From NCBI RefSeq assembly GCF_000003815.2, contig NC_049996.1:6094012-6158011 (forward strand): DNA of 64,000 nt, in the 5' to 3' direction. Source of the DNA: Branchiostoma floridae (lineage: Eukaryota; Chordata; Leptocardii; Amphioxiformes; Branchiostomatidae). The notes under the pieces were generated by a model. That model saw nothing but the letters and a program-made list of their open reading frames with translations. It did no database searches and was not told where the DNA came from. The position numbers and the translations under genes were made by a program. The first letter of the stretch is position 1. Each line of letters opens with the position of its first letter. This document shows, in pieces, positions 1 through 12,600 of the stretch.

Positions 1-540
1 ACTGACTCACCTGGCTGAGAGGCTGTGTACATGTCTGACTGTAGGAAGGGATGGGGACAGAACTGACTCACCTGGCTGAGAGGCTGTGTACATGTCTGTC
101 TGTAGGAAGGGATGGGGACAGAACTGACTCACCTGGCTGAGAGGCTGTGTACATGTCTGACTGTAGGAAGGGATGGGGACAGAACTGACTCACCTGGCTG
201 AGAGGCTGTGTACATGTCTGTCTGTAGGAAGGGATGGGGACAGAACTGACTCACCTGGCTGAGAGGCTGTGTACATGTCTGTAGGAAGGGATGGGGACAG
301 AACTGACTCACCTGGCTGAGAGGCTGTGTACATGTCTGTCTGTAGGAAGGGATGGGGACAGAACTGACTCACCTGGCTGAGAGGCTGTGTACATCTCTGT
401 AGGAAGGGATGGGGACAGAACTGACTCACCTGGCTGAGAGGCTGTGTACATGTCTGACTGTAGGAAGGGATGGGGACAGAACTGACTCACCTGGCTGAGA
501 GGCTGTGTACATGTCTGACTGTAGGAAGGGATGAGGACAG
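1..540. repeat. 61/57-bp minisatellite built on the exon 33 donor
   Basis: Nine units, seven spaced 61 bp and two 57 bp apart, running off the left edge. Read on the minus strand each unit contains the last 49 bases of exon 33 (HPFLQ[ST]DMYTASQP) followed by GTGAGTCAGTTC, so every unit carries a complete CAG|GTGAGT donor. Units also end a pyrimidine run in TTCCTACAG, an acceptor-like sequence. The exon itself (481-540) is the first unit. Confidence 0.95.
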
Positions 541-649
541 ACATCGCGGGGTCCCACTCGTGCTGGGTGCAGAACTTCTGTCACCTCAAACTGTCCGGAG
601 ATACTCGACATTTGGAACATCCTTGGGGTGAACTTAAAGTCCACTGGAT
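491..649 (-). CDS. SVIL: SVIL exon 33 (gelsolin-like repeat 5, start)
   Basis: Acceptor TGCCTTCAG|ATCC, donor CAGCCAG|GTGAGT. It reads [20 protein letters not shown], then [13 protein letters not shown] and [13 protein letters not shown]. The donor taken is the first of a nine-copy ladder. The last 49 exon bases plus 12 intron bases are exactly the minisatellite unit, so the exon 3' end is ambiguous in principle. The next exon and the headpiece lie outside the window. Confidence 0.93.
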
Positions 650-3600
650 CTGAAGGCAATAGTTTTGTGGAGTGGTTAAAAGTTACATTTTTGTTTAATG
701 AAAGATGTAAATTACAGTAGGGTACATAAATTATAAGTCTCCTACAAATTGCCAAGCTTCCTAGAGCTTCAGTAGAAATGTATAAACCACAAAAGTACCT
801 TCCAACATGCAGTCATACACAGTCCTGTCCTTCTCGCCCAAGGCTACCCAGAATTCCCTGCGCTCCTTCCCTTCTTCCATCTCGATGACAGACAGACTGC
901 TGTTCGGAGTCAGACCACACTCTAAGGGACATCTGGCGACAGACAACAGGCATGGAAGTCAGGAATGGTCTGTTTTAGTTTCAGCATATTCTGGCACAGT
1001 AAAAGTTGTCTTAGCTGTCTTACCTCAAACTTATCTCCTTTCATTTATTATACTAGGTAAAATGGGGCAATGTCTATTTCTGTATGGGTCAAACAACCAA
1101 AGTGACTGTCATGCTGGACAGGACTATGTGAAAATTGTGGTGTGACCTCTCTACAGAGGATGAACTGATCTAACTGAAGTAAAAGGCTGTTATCCCTACA
1201 GTCCCCTCTACATGTTCCACATCCCAGTACCTGTCCTGTACCCTACATGTTCCACATCCCAGTACCTGTCCTGTACCCTACATGTTCCACATCCCAGTAC
1301 CTGTCCTGTACCCTACATGTTCCACATCCCAGTACCTATCCTGTACCCTACATGTTCCACATCCCAGTACCTGTCCTGTACCCTACATGTTCCACATCCC
1401 AGTACCTGTCCTGTACCCTACATGTTACAGTACCTGTCCTGTACCCTACATGTTCCACATCCCAGTACCTGTCCTGTACCCTACATGTTCCACATCCCAG
1501 TACCTGTCCTGTACCCTACATGTTCCACATCCCAGTACCTGTCCTGTACCCTACATGTTACAGTACCTGTCCTGTACCCTACATGTTCCACATCCCAGTA
1601 CCTGTCCTGTACCCCACATGTTCCACATCACAGTACCTATCCTGTACCCTACATGTTCCACATCCCAGTACCTGTCCTGTACCCTACATGTTACAGTACC
1701 TGTCCTGTACCCTACATGTTCCACATCCCAGTACCTGTCCTGTACCCTACATGTTACAGTACCTGTCCTGTACCCTACATGTTCCACATCCCAGTACCTG
1801 TCCTGTACCCTACATGTTCCACATCCCAGCGCCTGTCCTGTACCCTACATGTTCCAGTACCTGTCCTGTACCCTACATGTTCCACATCCCAGTACCTGTC
1901 CTGTACCCTACATGTTACAGTACCTGTCCTGTACCCTACATGTTCCACATCCCAGTACCTGTCCTGTACCCTACATGTTCCACATCCCAGTACCTGTCCT
2001 GTACCCTACATGTTACCTGTCCTGCAGCATGTTGGCTGCCCTCCTGGCCACTGCCCTGGTTCCCTGGTGTGCCTTACAGCCGTGCCAGATGTAGACTCTG
2101 TTCATCTTGATGTTGAGCAGCAGGAATGATGAGCGCGACCTCAGCCGGTGGACGTCCACAGGAAGCTCTCGCAAACATGCCTCTTGTGGGAGTTCACCTC
2201 GTATGCAGTAGAATCTCCATGGACCTAACAATACATAATGTATGTACAGTTATGTATGTAAGTATAATTATACATAGTGTATGTACAGTACCGGAAACGT
2301 ATAAACTAACAATGTTTACGGCGTGCACTAGCACACGTACGCTGTACACATGATCGCATTTGGACATGTACAATGTATGTCAAACTGACATTCCTACCAA
2401 TACATGACATTGTAGTTCTACAGAGAAGTACAATGTAAATCAGACAGTACTTTTGTGCCAGTCATCTTGATACCTAAGGTGCATATGATAATGTGTCGCA
2501 AGAATCAATTAAAAAATGAGTTATTTTGTAAGTAAGTAATTAGTTAGTAATGTATACCATGGCCCAAATGAGGCAATGATGATAATTTTTCACAAATTTA
2601 AACACAAACACTCATATAATAAAAAAACAGTGGTGTGAGATGTAAAACAGACTACATCTAACAAACACATGTATTATAAGGAGAGTTGGTGTCACCATAA
2701 GCAAAAGCCTAATATCTGATTCGGCTTCTAAAGACAAGAAACCCTCGTTGAAGTATAATACTGTTTCAGCTCATCAACAAATGTAACAACACATGTGAAA
2801 ACATCTCCCCAGCCTTGTATATCAGTAGATGATAACTTTTGAAATAACAGTCTTCCAACATCACTCCCTTCCTATATACACTATCTCAGTATATGATCAT
2901 GATATAATGCATTGTTAGAAGGATGCAGTGATATGCCTTTATGGCCACAGATATGACCAAAGATCTTCTGGACAGTCAAGATGGCAACAATGTAGACAAT
3001 GACACTGCAACTAGCCACCCAAATGTCAAGACCATATCATACCATACCTTGTCTTGGACAAAAGATCCATTTAAAAAACTACTATCATAATGATTGCATA
3101 TTCTCATCAAATGATGCAACACCCCCACAAAAAATTAAGCCATAACTTTTATGTATTTTTTCACTTATGGTGTCTGATCCCATGAATGATCTGAAACTTG
3201 GTACAGGGATGCTTTGGACATATGTATGTTTTCAAAGGACTCTAGATTTTCACATTTTTGACATACAATTCTGTATGATGTGATGTTATGTTGCAGTAAG
3301 GAGTGTTCGCAGTGGTTTTGAGTTTGGGATACCGCTATAGTCACATAAGTGCCCAATGAAAACCACCTACTAGCACCTTGGCAAGGTTGCTACAGACAGT
3401 ACTGGTAGAGTCAACTGGCACTGATCTAACCGTAACTACCCTCTGGATCCGCCTCCAGGTGCCTCCAATACACCATATACTGTACAATGTATGTACATGA
3501 ACTCCAAACAAGGAGAGAAAAGACATCTTTAATAGAGTGGAAGGATTCAGTATGACACAGGGGTAGTCAGGCAGAAGACAGAACAGAAATCTTTACTGGG

Positions 3601-6600
3601 GTTTTGAGTTAGCCTTGAAGAGGGTCACTGTGAAAACAGCTGGGAACCTAAAATGCATTAAGCAGTACCCTGCTATTCCTTCATTCCATGAAAATAAACA
3701 GTGAAATTTAAAAAGATGCTGCTAGGAACCAAAAATTTGACATCTTTACTTAATCAAAGGGGATAAAATAAAAACCTTGTAGAAGAAGAAAATTCTTTCT
3801 TAGGGAAGGGTTATACAAAAGTTATCACAAAACTCTAAATTCACTACTGTTTTAGATGCAAGAAACAACCAGCCACAAAGTTAGACAATTTGTCAGTTGG
3901 GCTCTTTCTAGGGTCCAGGGCTTTAGCCAGCTTGAAATTTTTTTCCGTCAGCCAATTCTCATTGTCGCGATAACTACAAAAATTGATTTTCGCTATGACA
4001 TTACAAAGTATTAAATGTTGTCATTGAGAAAAAAATTAGACGCCACCCTGACGTTTTGTACTACAATTTTTAAGTCTCTATAAACATCGTATATTGAAGC
4101 CAAACACGCTGATCAGAAACATGCCGGCCATGTGCACGGGGAATCCCCATGGCCCGACCAGTGATATCGGCAGCGACATTCGTTCATAGAAGAAATATTG
4201 GACATAAAACAACAAGTATTACCCTCCTTTCCTTGTGATATGAGTTTTGAGGCAGTAAAATCTCACACGCAGCAAATTTCCGTCAATTGACGGAAAAACG
4301 GTCGCTGGCTAGAGCCCTACTAGGGTGAAATATCCTGCTCACATGTCATTGTTATTCTACCAACCATCACCAAACCAACATGTAACAGTTCCATGTACCT
4401 GTATGGGAGGGGCAGGAGGCCCCAGTATCTGCAATAGAGGAAATGGAAATTATCTTAAACATTGAGCAACAGACATGAGTAACACAATCAAGCACACAAG
4501 AAGTGAAATGAAGAAGGTAATGCATGTGTGCATGTGTAATATCGTAAAAATTTTCATGTGGGAAGATGATGTTAAAAAATTGTCATACAACAGTCAGACA
4601 TATTTGGCCAATGCTCCAGTTAAGGTTGTTAAAGGTACGTATCATAGAATTTTGTTGCTAAAACTGCAAATATTAATAGAATTCGAAAATCTCCTTTCAG
4701 ATTGACATAAATGATACTCAGTTGTTCAACATATTTGTGTCATTTTCTTTTCTTCAAAGTTGAAGCTTTGGTAACAATGCAAAGCAAGCCCTATTTTCCT
4801 GCAGTCTACCAAAAATTTAACTAATTGCAACAGTTACTGCACAACGTAAAACAGAGGCTAGGTTGGACATGCCTCCGAGTTACAAGATTTCTTGCCAGCA
4901 AAGTTACCCCAAAAGTTGAAAATAACATGATGCACCACAAAGGCTTGCAAAAAAATCAGCTGTCAACAATAATGTCATCACATGGGGGATGAAGTGTTAC
5001 TTAAATATTTGCAGAAACAGACTGTCAACAGACTGTAGAACTTTGAGAATTCTGCCTTCTGGGATTTGTCAGAAAGTTGGATAAGATGGCAAACAGATCA
5101 GGTGGCAGTGGGCTTGTAAACATTGCTATGTAGCAATAAAAGTAGATTCAACTTACAATGTAGAAAAATGACAAAAAGCAGTGCCTTCTTTTCTTTTTGA
5201 TTGGTCATATTCTACAATACGTACCTTTAAGCCAATATTAGTCTGTCAACAAGAACATGTGAACCCAGCAACTGTAGTGATTTTGGGGGGAGGGTTAAGG
5301 AAGAGGGCAAGGTACCAAACTCTGTTAAAATTTATTACTGTATATATATATATTAGATATACGTCGATGTGGGTTAGACATCCAGGTAATAAGATACACC
5401 AAAAAGTAGTTACTCAAGCAACTGGATTTGGTTTCCAAAACCATATCCAGTTGCTCGAGTAACTACTTTTTGGTGTATATTAGATATATGCTGGACACCC
5501 CAAGTACAGTTGGATGAGCTAGACTAAGTGTTAATCACAGCATATTCCTGTCTAGTACAGTACAATACCTGTCAGTCTGTTATGCCTTCTTCCTGGCAAG
5601 CATGATAAATCATATAAAATGTTAACAGCTGCAGCAAATAATGAAGACTAGTCTACAGCTATTGTACCAGGAATGGTATCATCAGCATCATCAAGTAGTA
5701 AAAAAAATAACAAAAACAAAATCTTCCCTTTCGACATAAATTAAATACATTCCCCAATGTTTTGAACTTAAATAAAGCCTAGGTTCCACATAGCCAAACA
5801 TGGCCTCCCAACGTTCTGGTCTGACTGCTCTCCAACTACAAAACAATGTACCGCCGATCCTTGGTGTGAGAGCCATGTTTGGCTATGTATAACCTGGGCT
5901 TACTGTATGACTGAAGAAAGTTACATGACATTGTATATAATCAACAGGGTTGTCAGATTGAAGTGGCAACTTTGATTTCCAACTTTATTCTAATTGACAA
6001 CTATTTATTTTACTACTAATACTGGTAATGAATACTGGTATGATAGCATGACACAAAAAAATGTCACATCACAATCACCCAACAGATGAAACCATGCGGT
6101 TTTTCTAATGTTCTGCTCTTGTGCGTCACATCACCAGCATATGGCTGCCGGGAACCTACTTATATTGCACAGTTTTGCAATCATAATAAATCAAATCAAA
6201 TCAAACCACCTGTTCTTGCTGTTTTGCTAGCTCTAAGGAATGCAGAGACAAAATGATAGGATGAAAATATGAAGAACGATGTACAATGACTCTAGTGTTG
6301 TACAATGTAAAAGTTAACTACACCAGACCACTGCAAACAACATGTCCACAGAAGAAACACTTTCCTCTATCAGTTTAACATCTCAAATATGTCAAACCTG
6401 GAGAGAATGTTACCTTGTGTGTTGGTGTCCTCTTCTTCTCTCTTCCCGATGTGTACTACCATGCCACCTTGGAACAGGCTGAGGAAGCATGGGGGTTCTT
6501 TGCCCTGTAACACCCTGACCTGGGATAGAGAGGGCACAACCAAGTCATGTACATTTCTAGACATAATAGGGCCTTCATACTGAAACCGAATCAGCAGGAA

Positions 6601-9600
6601 TCAAGCAGAACCAGCCGGAATTAAGTATTTGCAAAAATTTGTGCCACATTCGGGGCCATTCAGGTGGCCAATCCCCTTCACACCAGAAGGAATGAGCCAA
6701 AATGCCGTCAGAATGAAAATTCTTTTCTATTCCTGTGAATTAGTAGTGTATTCTAGACATTCTCACTGCATTTCAGATATTCTTTTGCCACATTCTGTCA
6801 GGAATCAAAGTGGCTTGTCGTTTCGGTTCTCCATCAAATGAAATAAGAATGTTTCAAATAATGTTGGAATGCCGAAGAATGCAGTCCTACTGCAGTTAGA
6901 ATAGTTAAAATACACTTGGAATCCACTTTGAATGCCATTCGATATTTCCACTTCGAATGCACCCCAACAGTTTTTAAGGTGCCCCCAGAGTGTCCCAGCG
7001 TGGGTCTGGGGGCACGTAGGGGTTACTATCTTTTCAACCCTGTAGCGTAGGCATTTTTCATCCTACTACAACGAAACTTGGACACAACTTACAAAAGTAT
7101 ATGTACATAACATCCATCAAGTTATATTTAAGGAAATAGTCAAAGGTTTGAATAAAATTACGGCCGAATCTCAACTTCCGGTTTCAAAGACTGCCGTCCG
7201 TTTGTCTTAAAGTTATTTAAAAACACATCAAAATACTACCAAAATGATGGTCACTAGCAGTTATGTGAACACAAAGTTAAGGTTGTTAGTAATATTTGTT
7301 CACCAAATCACATATATGACGAAGATATTACCGAAATATGCTTTTTTTTCATACAAATTATCTGGGAGTCGTGTGGTCCCCAGGAATGGTACAGCCCATA
7401 AACTCAATACATACAACCAGGCACACACCCCTCCCCCAGCATATGGCACTTCCAAATATGGTGTCACACGAACGTATGCCGTGAATTAATCTTACAAAAA
7501 AAGGAATACTATTGGTTTCCGACGATTCCCGAAGTCAGATGAGATGCAAAAGTCATCATATCCCTGTCAATCAATGTCCCAGGGGGTCCCCATGCTCCCG
7601 GCCGGCCCGGGGCCTGGCCGATTGAAAACACATGGCGCGTCTTTTAGACTTATCATGTTGTCTTGCTTTGGCTTGAAAAGATGCAGTAAAAAGACTAAAA
7701 TGGTCACAAATATGCACTTAAATACAAAATAATATTCTTGAATATTTGTTGGAACATGAGTTTGCTCCATATATGGGCCAAATTAACAAACTTTTGACCT
7801 AAGAAAGGACGGTTTACTGATTAAACAATGTATTCTCCCTACAGTGGACAGATCCATTTTGGCTATGTAGAAAGGTGGATCATGTTTTGTGGAAGTATGG
7901 AAATATTACGGTTACCGTATCAGGGCAATAGCTGGCAGCAATTTATGTTTCTTCATTGTATTTTCTTATCATAGTTGAAGTAAAAAATACAGATATATCG
8001 AAGGATTTCCTACTTTTAAAACAACTGTTACTATTCACCTTCCTCAAAAAATAGGAAAGGCCGAGTCAAATATGAAATGATGTAGGAACGGGAAGGCAAA
8101 GATACTATATAAAAAAATCACTGGAGGGCACTGTCGTTAGAACTGGTCGACTTCTTTATCTGAACTTCTTTGCACACTTTTCTGTCACTTTGATTCTGTC
8201 ATTTAACCAGTTTTGACTTACAAATGTGCTGTCCAAACCTTGGCCCAAACATGGCCTGTCCCAGGAGAGGGGTCAGGTTAATGTAGAGCTTATCCACCTC
8301 CATGGCTTATCAGATCTCCACCCAGGGGGCATTGACTTACTCCACCCCTTCGGGTAGACTCTGGAAATCGTTCTGCATGAGTAACTCTGAGTGTCTTGCC
8401 TAGCCTTAACATGTCAAAAACTTTCGGGCCAGCCAAAAGAATGGGCACAAATAGCTGGAATGCAGTGAGGATTTATGGAATAAACTACGAATTGCCAGGA
8501 ATTGCGAGGAATAGAAAATAATTGTCATTCTGATGACATTCCTGCTCATTCTTGCTCTCATGTGAAGGGGGGCTTAAAAAGGGACAAGAAGGGTGAAATG
8601 GGACAGAAAACTAGCTCAGGTGAGAAGAGTGGATGTCTGAGAACTTTAAGTATGCGAGTTACTGCAATGTGATGGAGGACTGTGTGCATTTCTAAAGCTA
8701 TGAAAATATCATCACTCAGTAAAATCTCTCAAAAGTGTTGTTCTACATCTTCATTTACTGTGTACTAAGAGAATCTGATGGTGTAGGAACAGGCACCTCC
8801 ACCACTCTTAAGTCATAAATCAATATAACATTGTCATCAACAGTGCTCTTATTTATATGTAAATGGAGGTCAGACATTCAGGTGGTAACTAATAATCCAA
8901 GTAATAACTTTTTGTATTATGTACATGTCTATTGGTCTAATTTCTAGTGACTTTGCTGGAAATATTTGGACAATACTTTTTGACGGAAACTCTTTCATTG
9001 CCATGGTCATTGTTTTCTGACCATTTGTAATAACCATGTATCAGAAGAGGTCATTCACACTGTGCATGTACCTGAGGGCCTCTCTCTTCATCCAGCTCCA
9101 CAGTCATCAGAGCAGAAGCCCCCTTCTCATTAACAGTGCTGTCCTGGCCCTGCCAGAAGAAGTAGGCATAACGCTCACGACCGACTCCCCCTGCATTCCG
9201 CTTGGACACGCCACCATGCAACTTGGAACCTAGAAAAATAACAGCTGGTTATGCAAACAAAATGGACCCAATGTTGTGGTGGAGTTGAAATTGGAGTGAA
9301 TTTCAGATGTCCTATTCACTTACATGTAAAACAGAAGTATTGAAGGAGGCATCATAGTGTGATTCTTTAGGTCGCAAACTGTACTCCTAGGCCATCTAAC
9401 TCCTCTGGTGTGTTTACTGTGTACATGAATTTGGCCAATTTCTACTTTTCCAGAGACCTGGGGAGCCTGGTAGAGGCTAATTATTTCTAACTGTTGCCAG
9501 TTAAACTGTAAATAGTACGATCTAAGTACATCCTTTAGTGAGGGATATATTACAGCAAAAATGTCTATAGCATCATAAAAGTTGATAAAACAAGAGAATC

Positions 9601-12600
9601 TGTCATTCCTATATGTACATGTACCAGGTTCCACTACAAGTGATAGTGTTGTAGTGAACAACTCTCTAGCTGTATGTTAGAAAAATACATATGTCCAGAC
9701 AACTGACCAACAGCAGTGATCTGGTAGTGCCACCTGACCACATAGGTGTCACCACTGTGAAACTGCCCGATGCTGTGGTTTGGCATCTCACTGCTCTCAT
9801 ACTCAAGAACATGCCACATTTTGGTCCCTGTGGTAACACAAGAAATGTTTATTGACATCTACATGTATCGATAAATCATACTTTCCTCTCTATCATTTAA
9901 CATGAATCATCAAATCATAAACATGAAAATATTTGAATGCACATTAAGCCTAGCCTGGGTACCATTCGGATAGTAGTTTGCTTCTGCTATCTGTCTAGAG
10001 ACCCGCACATTCAAACCGTTTGGTGCTAACGTCAGTTAATGAGCGAATTAAGAATTGGGTTCTAGACTAGAGCTCTCGTTTGATGACAACAGGCCGGCGC
10101 CCGCATGTGCAAGGGCTTTTCCGGTGTTGGAACACTGGTCCGAACAAGCGCTTGAATCCATTCCATAATTCGCTCGTATGTGAGGACCAATCATCACCTG
10201 CGTCCAAAATTTGGATGATTCCAGACGTTAAGATGGTCAGGGTTCCCAGATGGAACAGCAGAGAAGCAAATGTATAAAGTGTATAATGAACTAGAGCTAG
10301 AAACTACTGTGCATAGTATATAATGAACACTGGAGTGAACTACTTTCCAGATGGTACCCAGGCTGCATGAAGCCTGTATATCAAGATGAACTATACTTGA
10401 TATCTAAGCCTTACCTAGCGTAGTGATCTCCTGACCACGCCTCTCCTCTACACTGACACTCCCCGTGCCCCGCCCGACATCCACACCTTCCAGCACAAAC
10501 CTCGCTAGGTCCTCAGGCACTGGCACCAGCAATTTGGCGTCATACGGCTTCAGGTCAAGGGTCACATCAGTCTAACATTCAACAACACAAATACATGTAC
10601 CGGTAAGTCCATACATGTGCCAATGACTTTTGCTAAATGTTAATATAATTGCTAATATAATTAAGTTCACACCACATCTTTTTGAAAAACTCAGACAGAT
10701 GGCAGTCAAGGTTTTTTGTGGCAGAAGCAACGATCAAAGTTTTACATCACCTATAAGTAGAATAATCTTCAATAAGTGACACTTTGGAAGGCATAAATAT
10801 GTACCTCAAAAATGTTTAATGTCTTCACAGTACATCTTGTTCACGGACTGACCTAGTGTTACTTATTTGAATCTGAAAAGGACATGTTGACCAACAGAAT
10901 GGTTGAACAGCCATGTCTGGAGTTAACTGTTCCCATGCTGGATTGTTGCCAGGTAAATTTGTGTGATAAAAGTTAAATAATATGTAATCCCAGTTACAAA
11001 CATCATGCACATTATACACCATGTCTTGCAAATCAATGCATCTAGGTTTAACCAGTCAGCATGGTGGTTGTCCAGTTGTTTGTCTTACCTTGACAGCCGT
11101 ACCATCATTTCCTTTACACTTGATAATGCGAGTAGAGTCTGGCCAATCGACAAACTTCTCCCTGAAGAGTACTGTCTCCATCCGCTCATTCACCTTGGCA
11201 AACAGTGCCCACTGAGGTCTCTTGGAGGATTTACTGAAGGAGAACAGAAGAAGGCCCATTGCTTATCCAATAACCATGAAGGTTTCTATAACTTGCTCCT
11301 ATCTCCTATATACAGCCGATATGCTAACACTGTGCTAAGCTGTGAGTATGATTGAGTCTTGACAGAAAATAGGAAATACAATGAACACAATGGGAAAACA
11401 TAAACATACCAAAACTGAATATTGTTCTCAATTTGTGTGAGTAAATTAAAGGTTTGGAGTACTAAACTCTAGAAGTGTTATTTTCCAATAGATTATGTAT
11501 CACTATCAATGAAGTCACAATTTGAAGAATTTCACTTGTGGTGAATTACATGATGTGTGTTTGGTTCACTCACTAAACCCATGCAGACCCTACCCATGCA
11601 TTTCCTGTACGTATAGACACTTCCTTCATCGTGAATATTTTTGGCATAAATTAGGGACAATGTGCACACTAAGACGGCAAATTGTTCACATGACAAGATA
11701 TCAAACAACACATAGCAAGATAAGTTTTTAACATCGCCCCTCAAATTGGCTTTGTAACTAAACTTTCGTCAGGCCGTATACGTATCAGACACATTGTATT
11801 TAGCCAGAGCTTGAAATTACTTAATTCAATTAAAGAGTACTTGGGAAGGTTAGTACAATAGTGACTGTTTTTTTGCTGTACACAAGACTAGTTGGTACTT
11901 AATTGTGTAATGTGAAGTAGCATGCACGTTTTATATACTTCCTAAAATTAATATCTATCTGAAAATGTGTTAAGAGAAGATAATGGTCCCCACCTTGGCA
12001 TGCCACCGTGGGGATAGATAGGGTTGATGTCACACTCGGAGAAGTCATAGCCCATCTCCCACAGCTGCCGCGCTAGCTTCACTCCCACTTTTCTCTTGGT
12101 GAAGTCAGACTGCCGACCCTGCCACACGTACAGCTCACTACCAAAGTCAAACACTAAAACCTGCAGTGGTGGGTGAACATGGCTTGTATTACGGATATAT
12201 TGGACGTAATGATGCAAAATGAGGAAGTAACAAATCCAAGAAAATGCCATTCTATTCTTCACATTTTGAAAACCCTCTGCGTGTATGTACTTCGTAGTAG
12301 TACAATACTTAACTTTCTTCCAACATCTGGCAGATATGTGACGTCAGCAATTGGTTGACGTTTTTTTGCCAATTGCTGACGTCACGTATCTGCAAGATCA
12401 CGTGTTAATATGATCACATGTAAATGATTACCAGCAAGTTTATGTCTCAAGTGATTGGTTATCAGCATTGATCCTGAAGAAGGCAACTGTGGTCATTAAA
12501 AATTTGACCTGTGTATACCTTTGTGGTGGAAGAAAGATTTATTTAGCATTGTACTATGATAATATTACCAACACAGATGAGTTTCCATAACCTAAATGTT

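Larger units (their letters stand above)
2225..6413. other. Intron 30
   Basis: A 4.2-kb intron. It holds a hAT-like MITE (3916-4319) and a foldback hairpin (5361-5485), both listed separately. The remainder is AT-rich with no exon, RNA gene or retroelement that I can support. Confidence 0.7.

Noticed and set aside
1212-2129. Long plus-strand ORFs of 270-305 codons in all three frames
   Set aside because: They are the 35-bp minisatellite read through. The unit has no stop, its length is not a multiple of three, and the minus strand carries the exon 31 donor at its edge.
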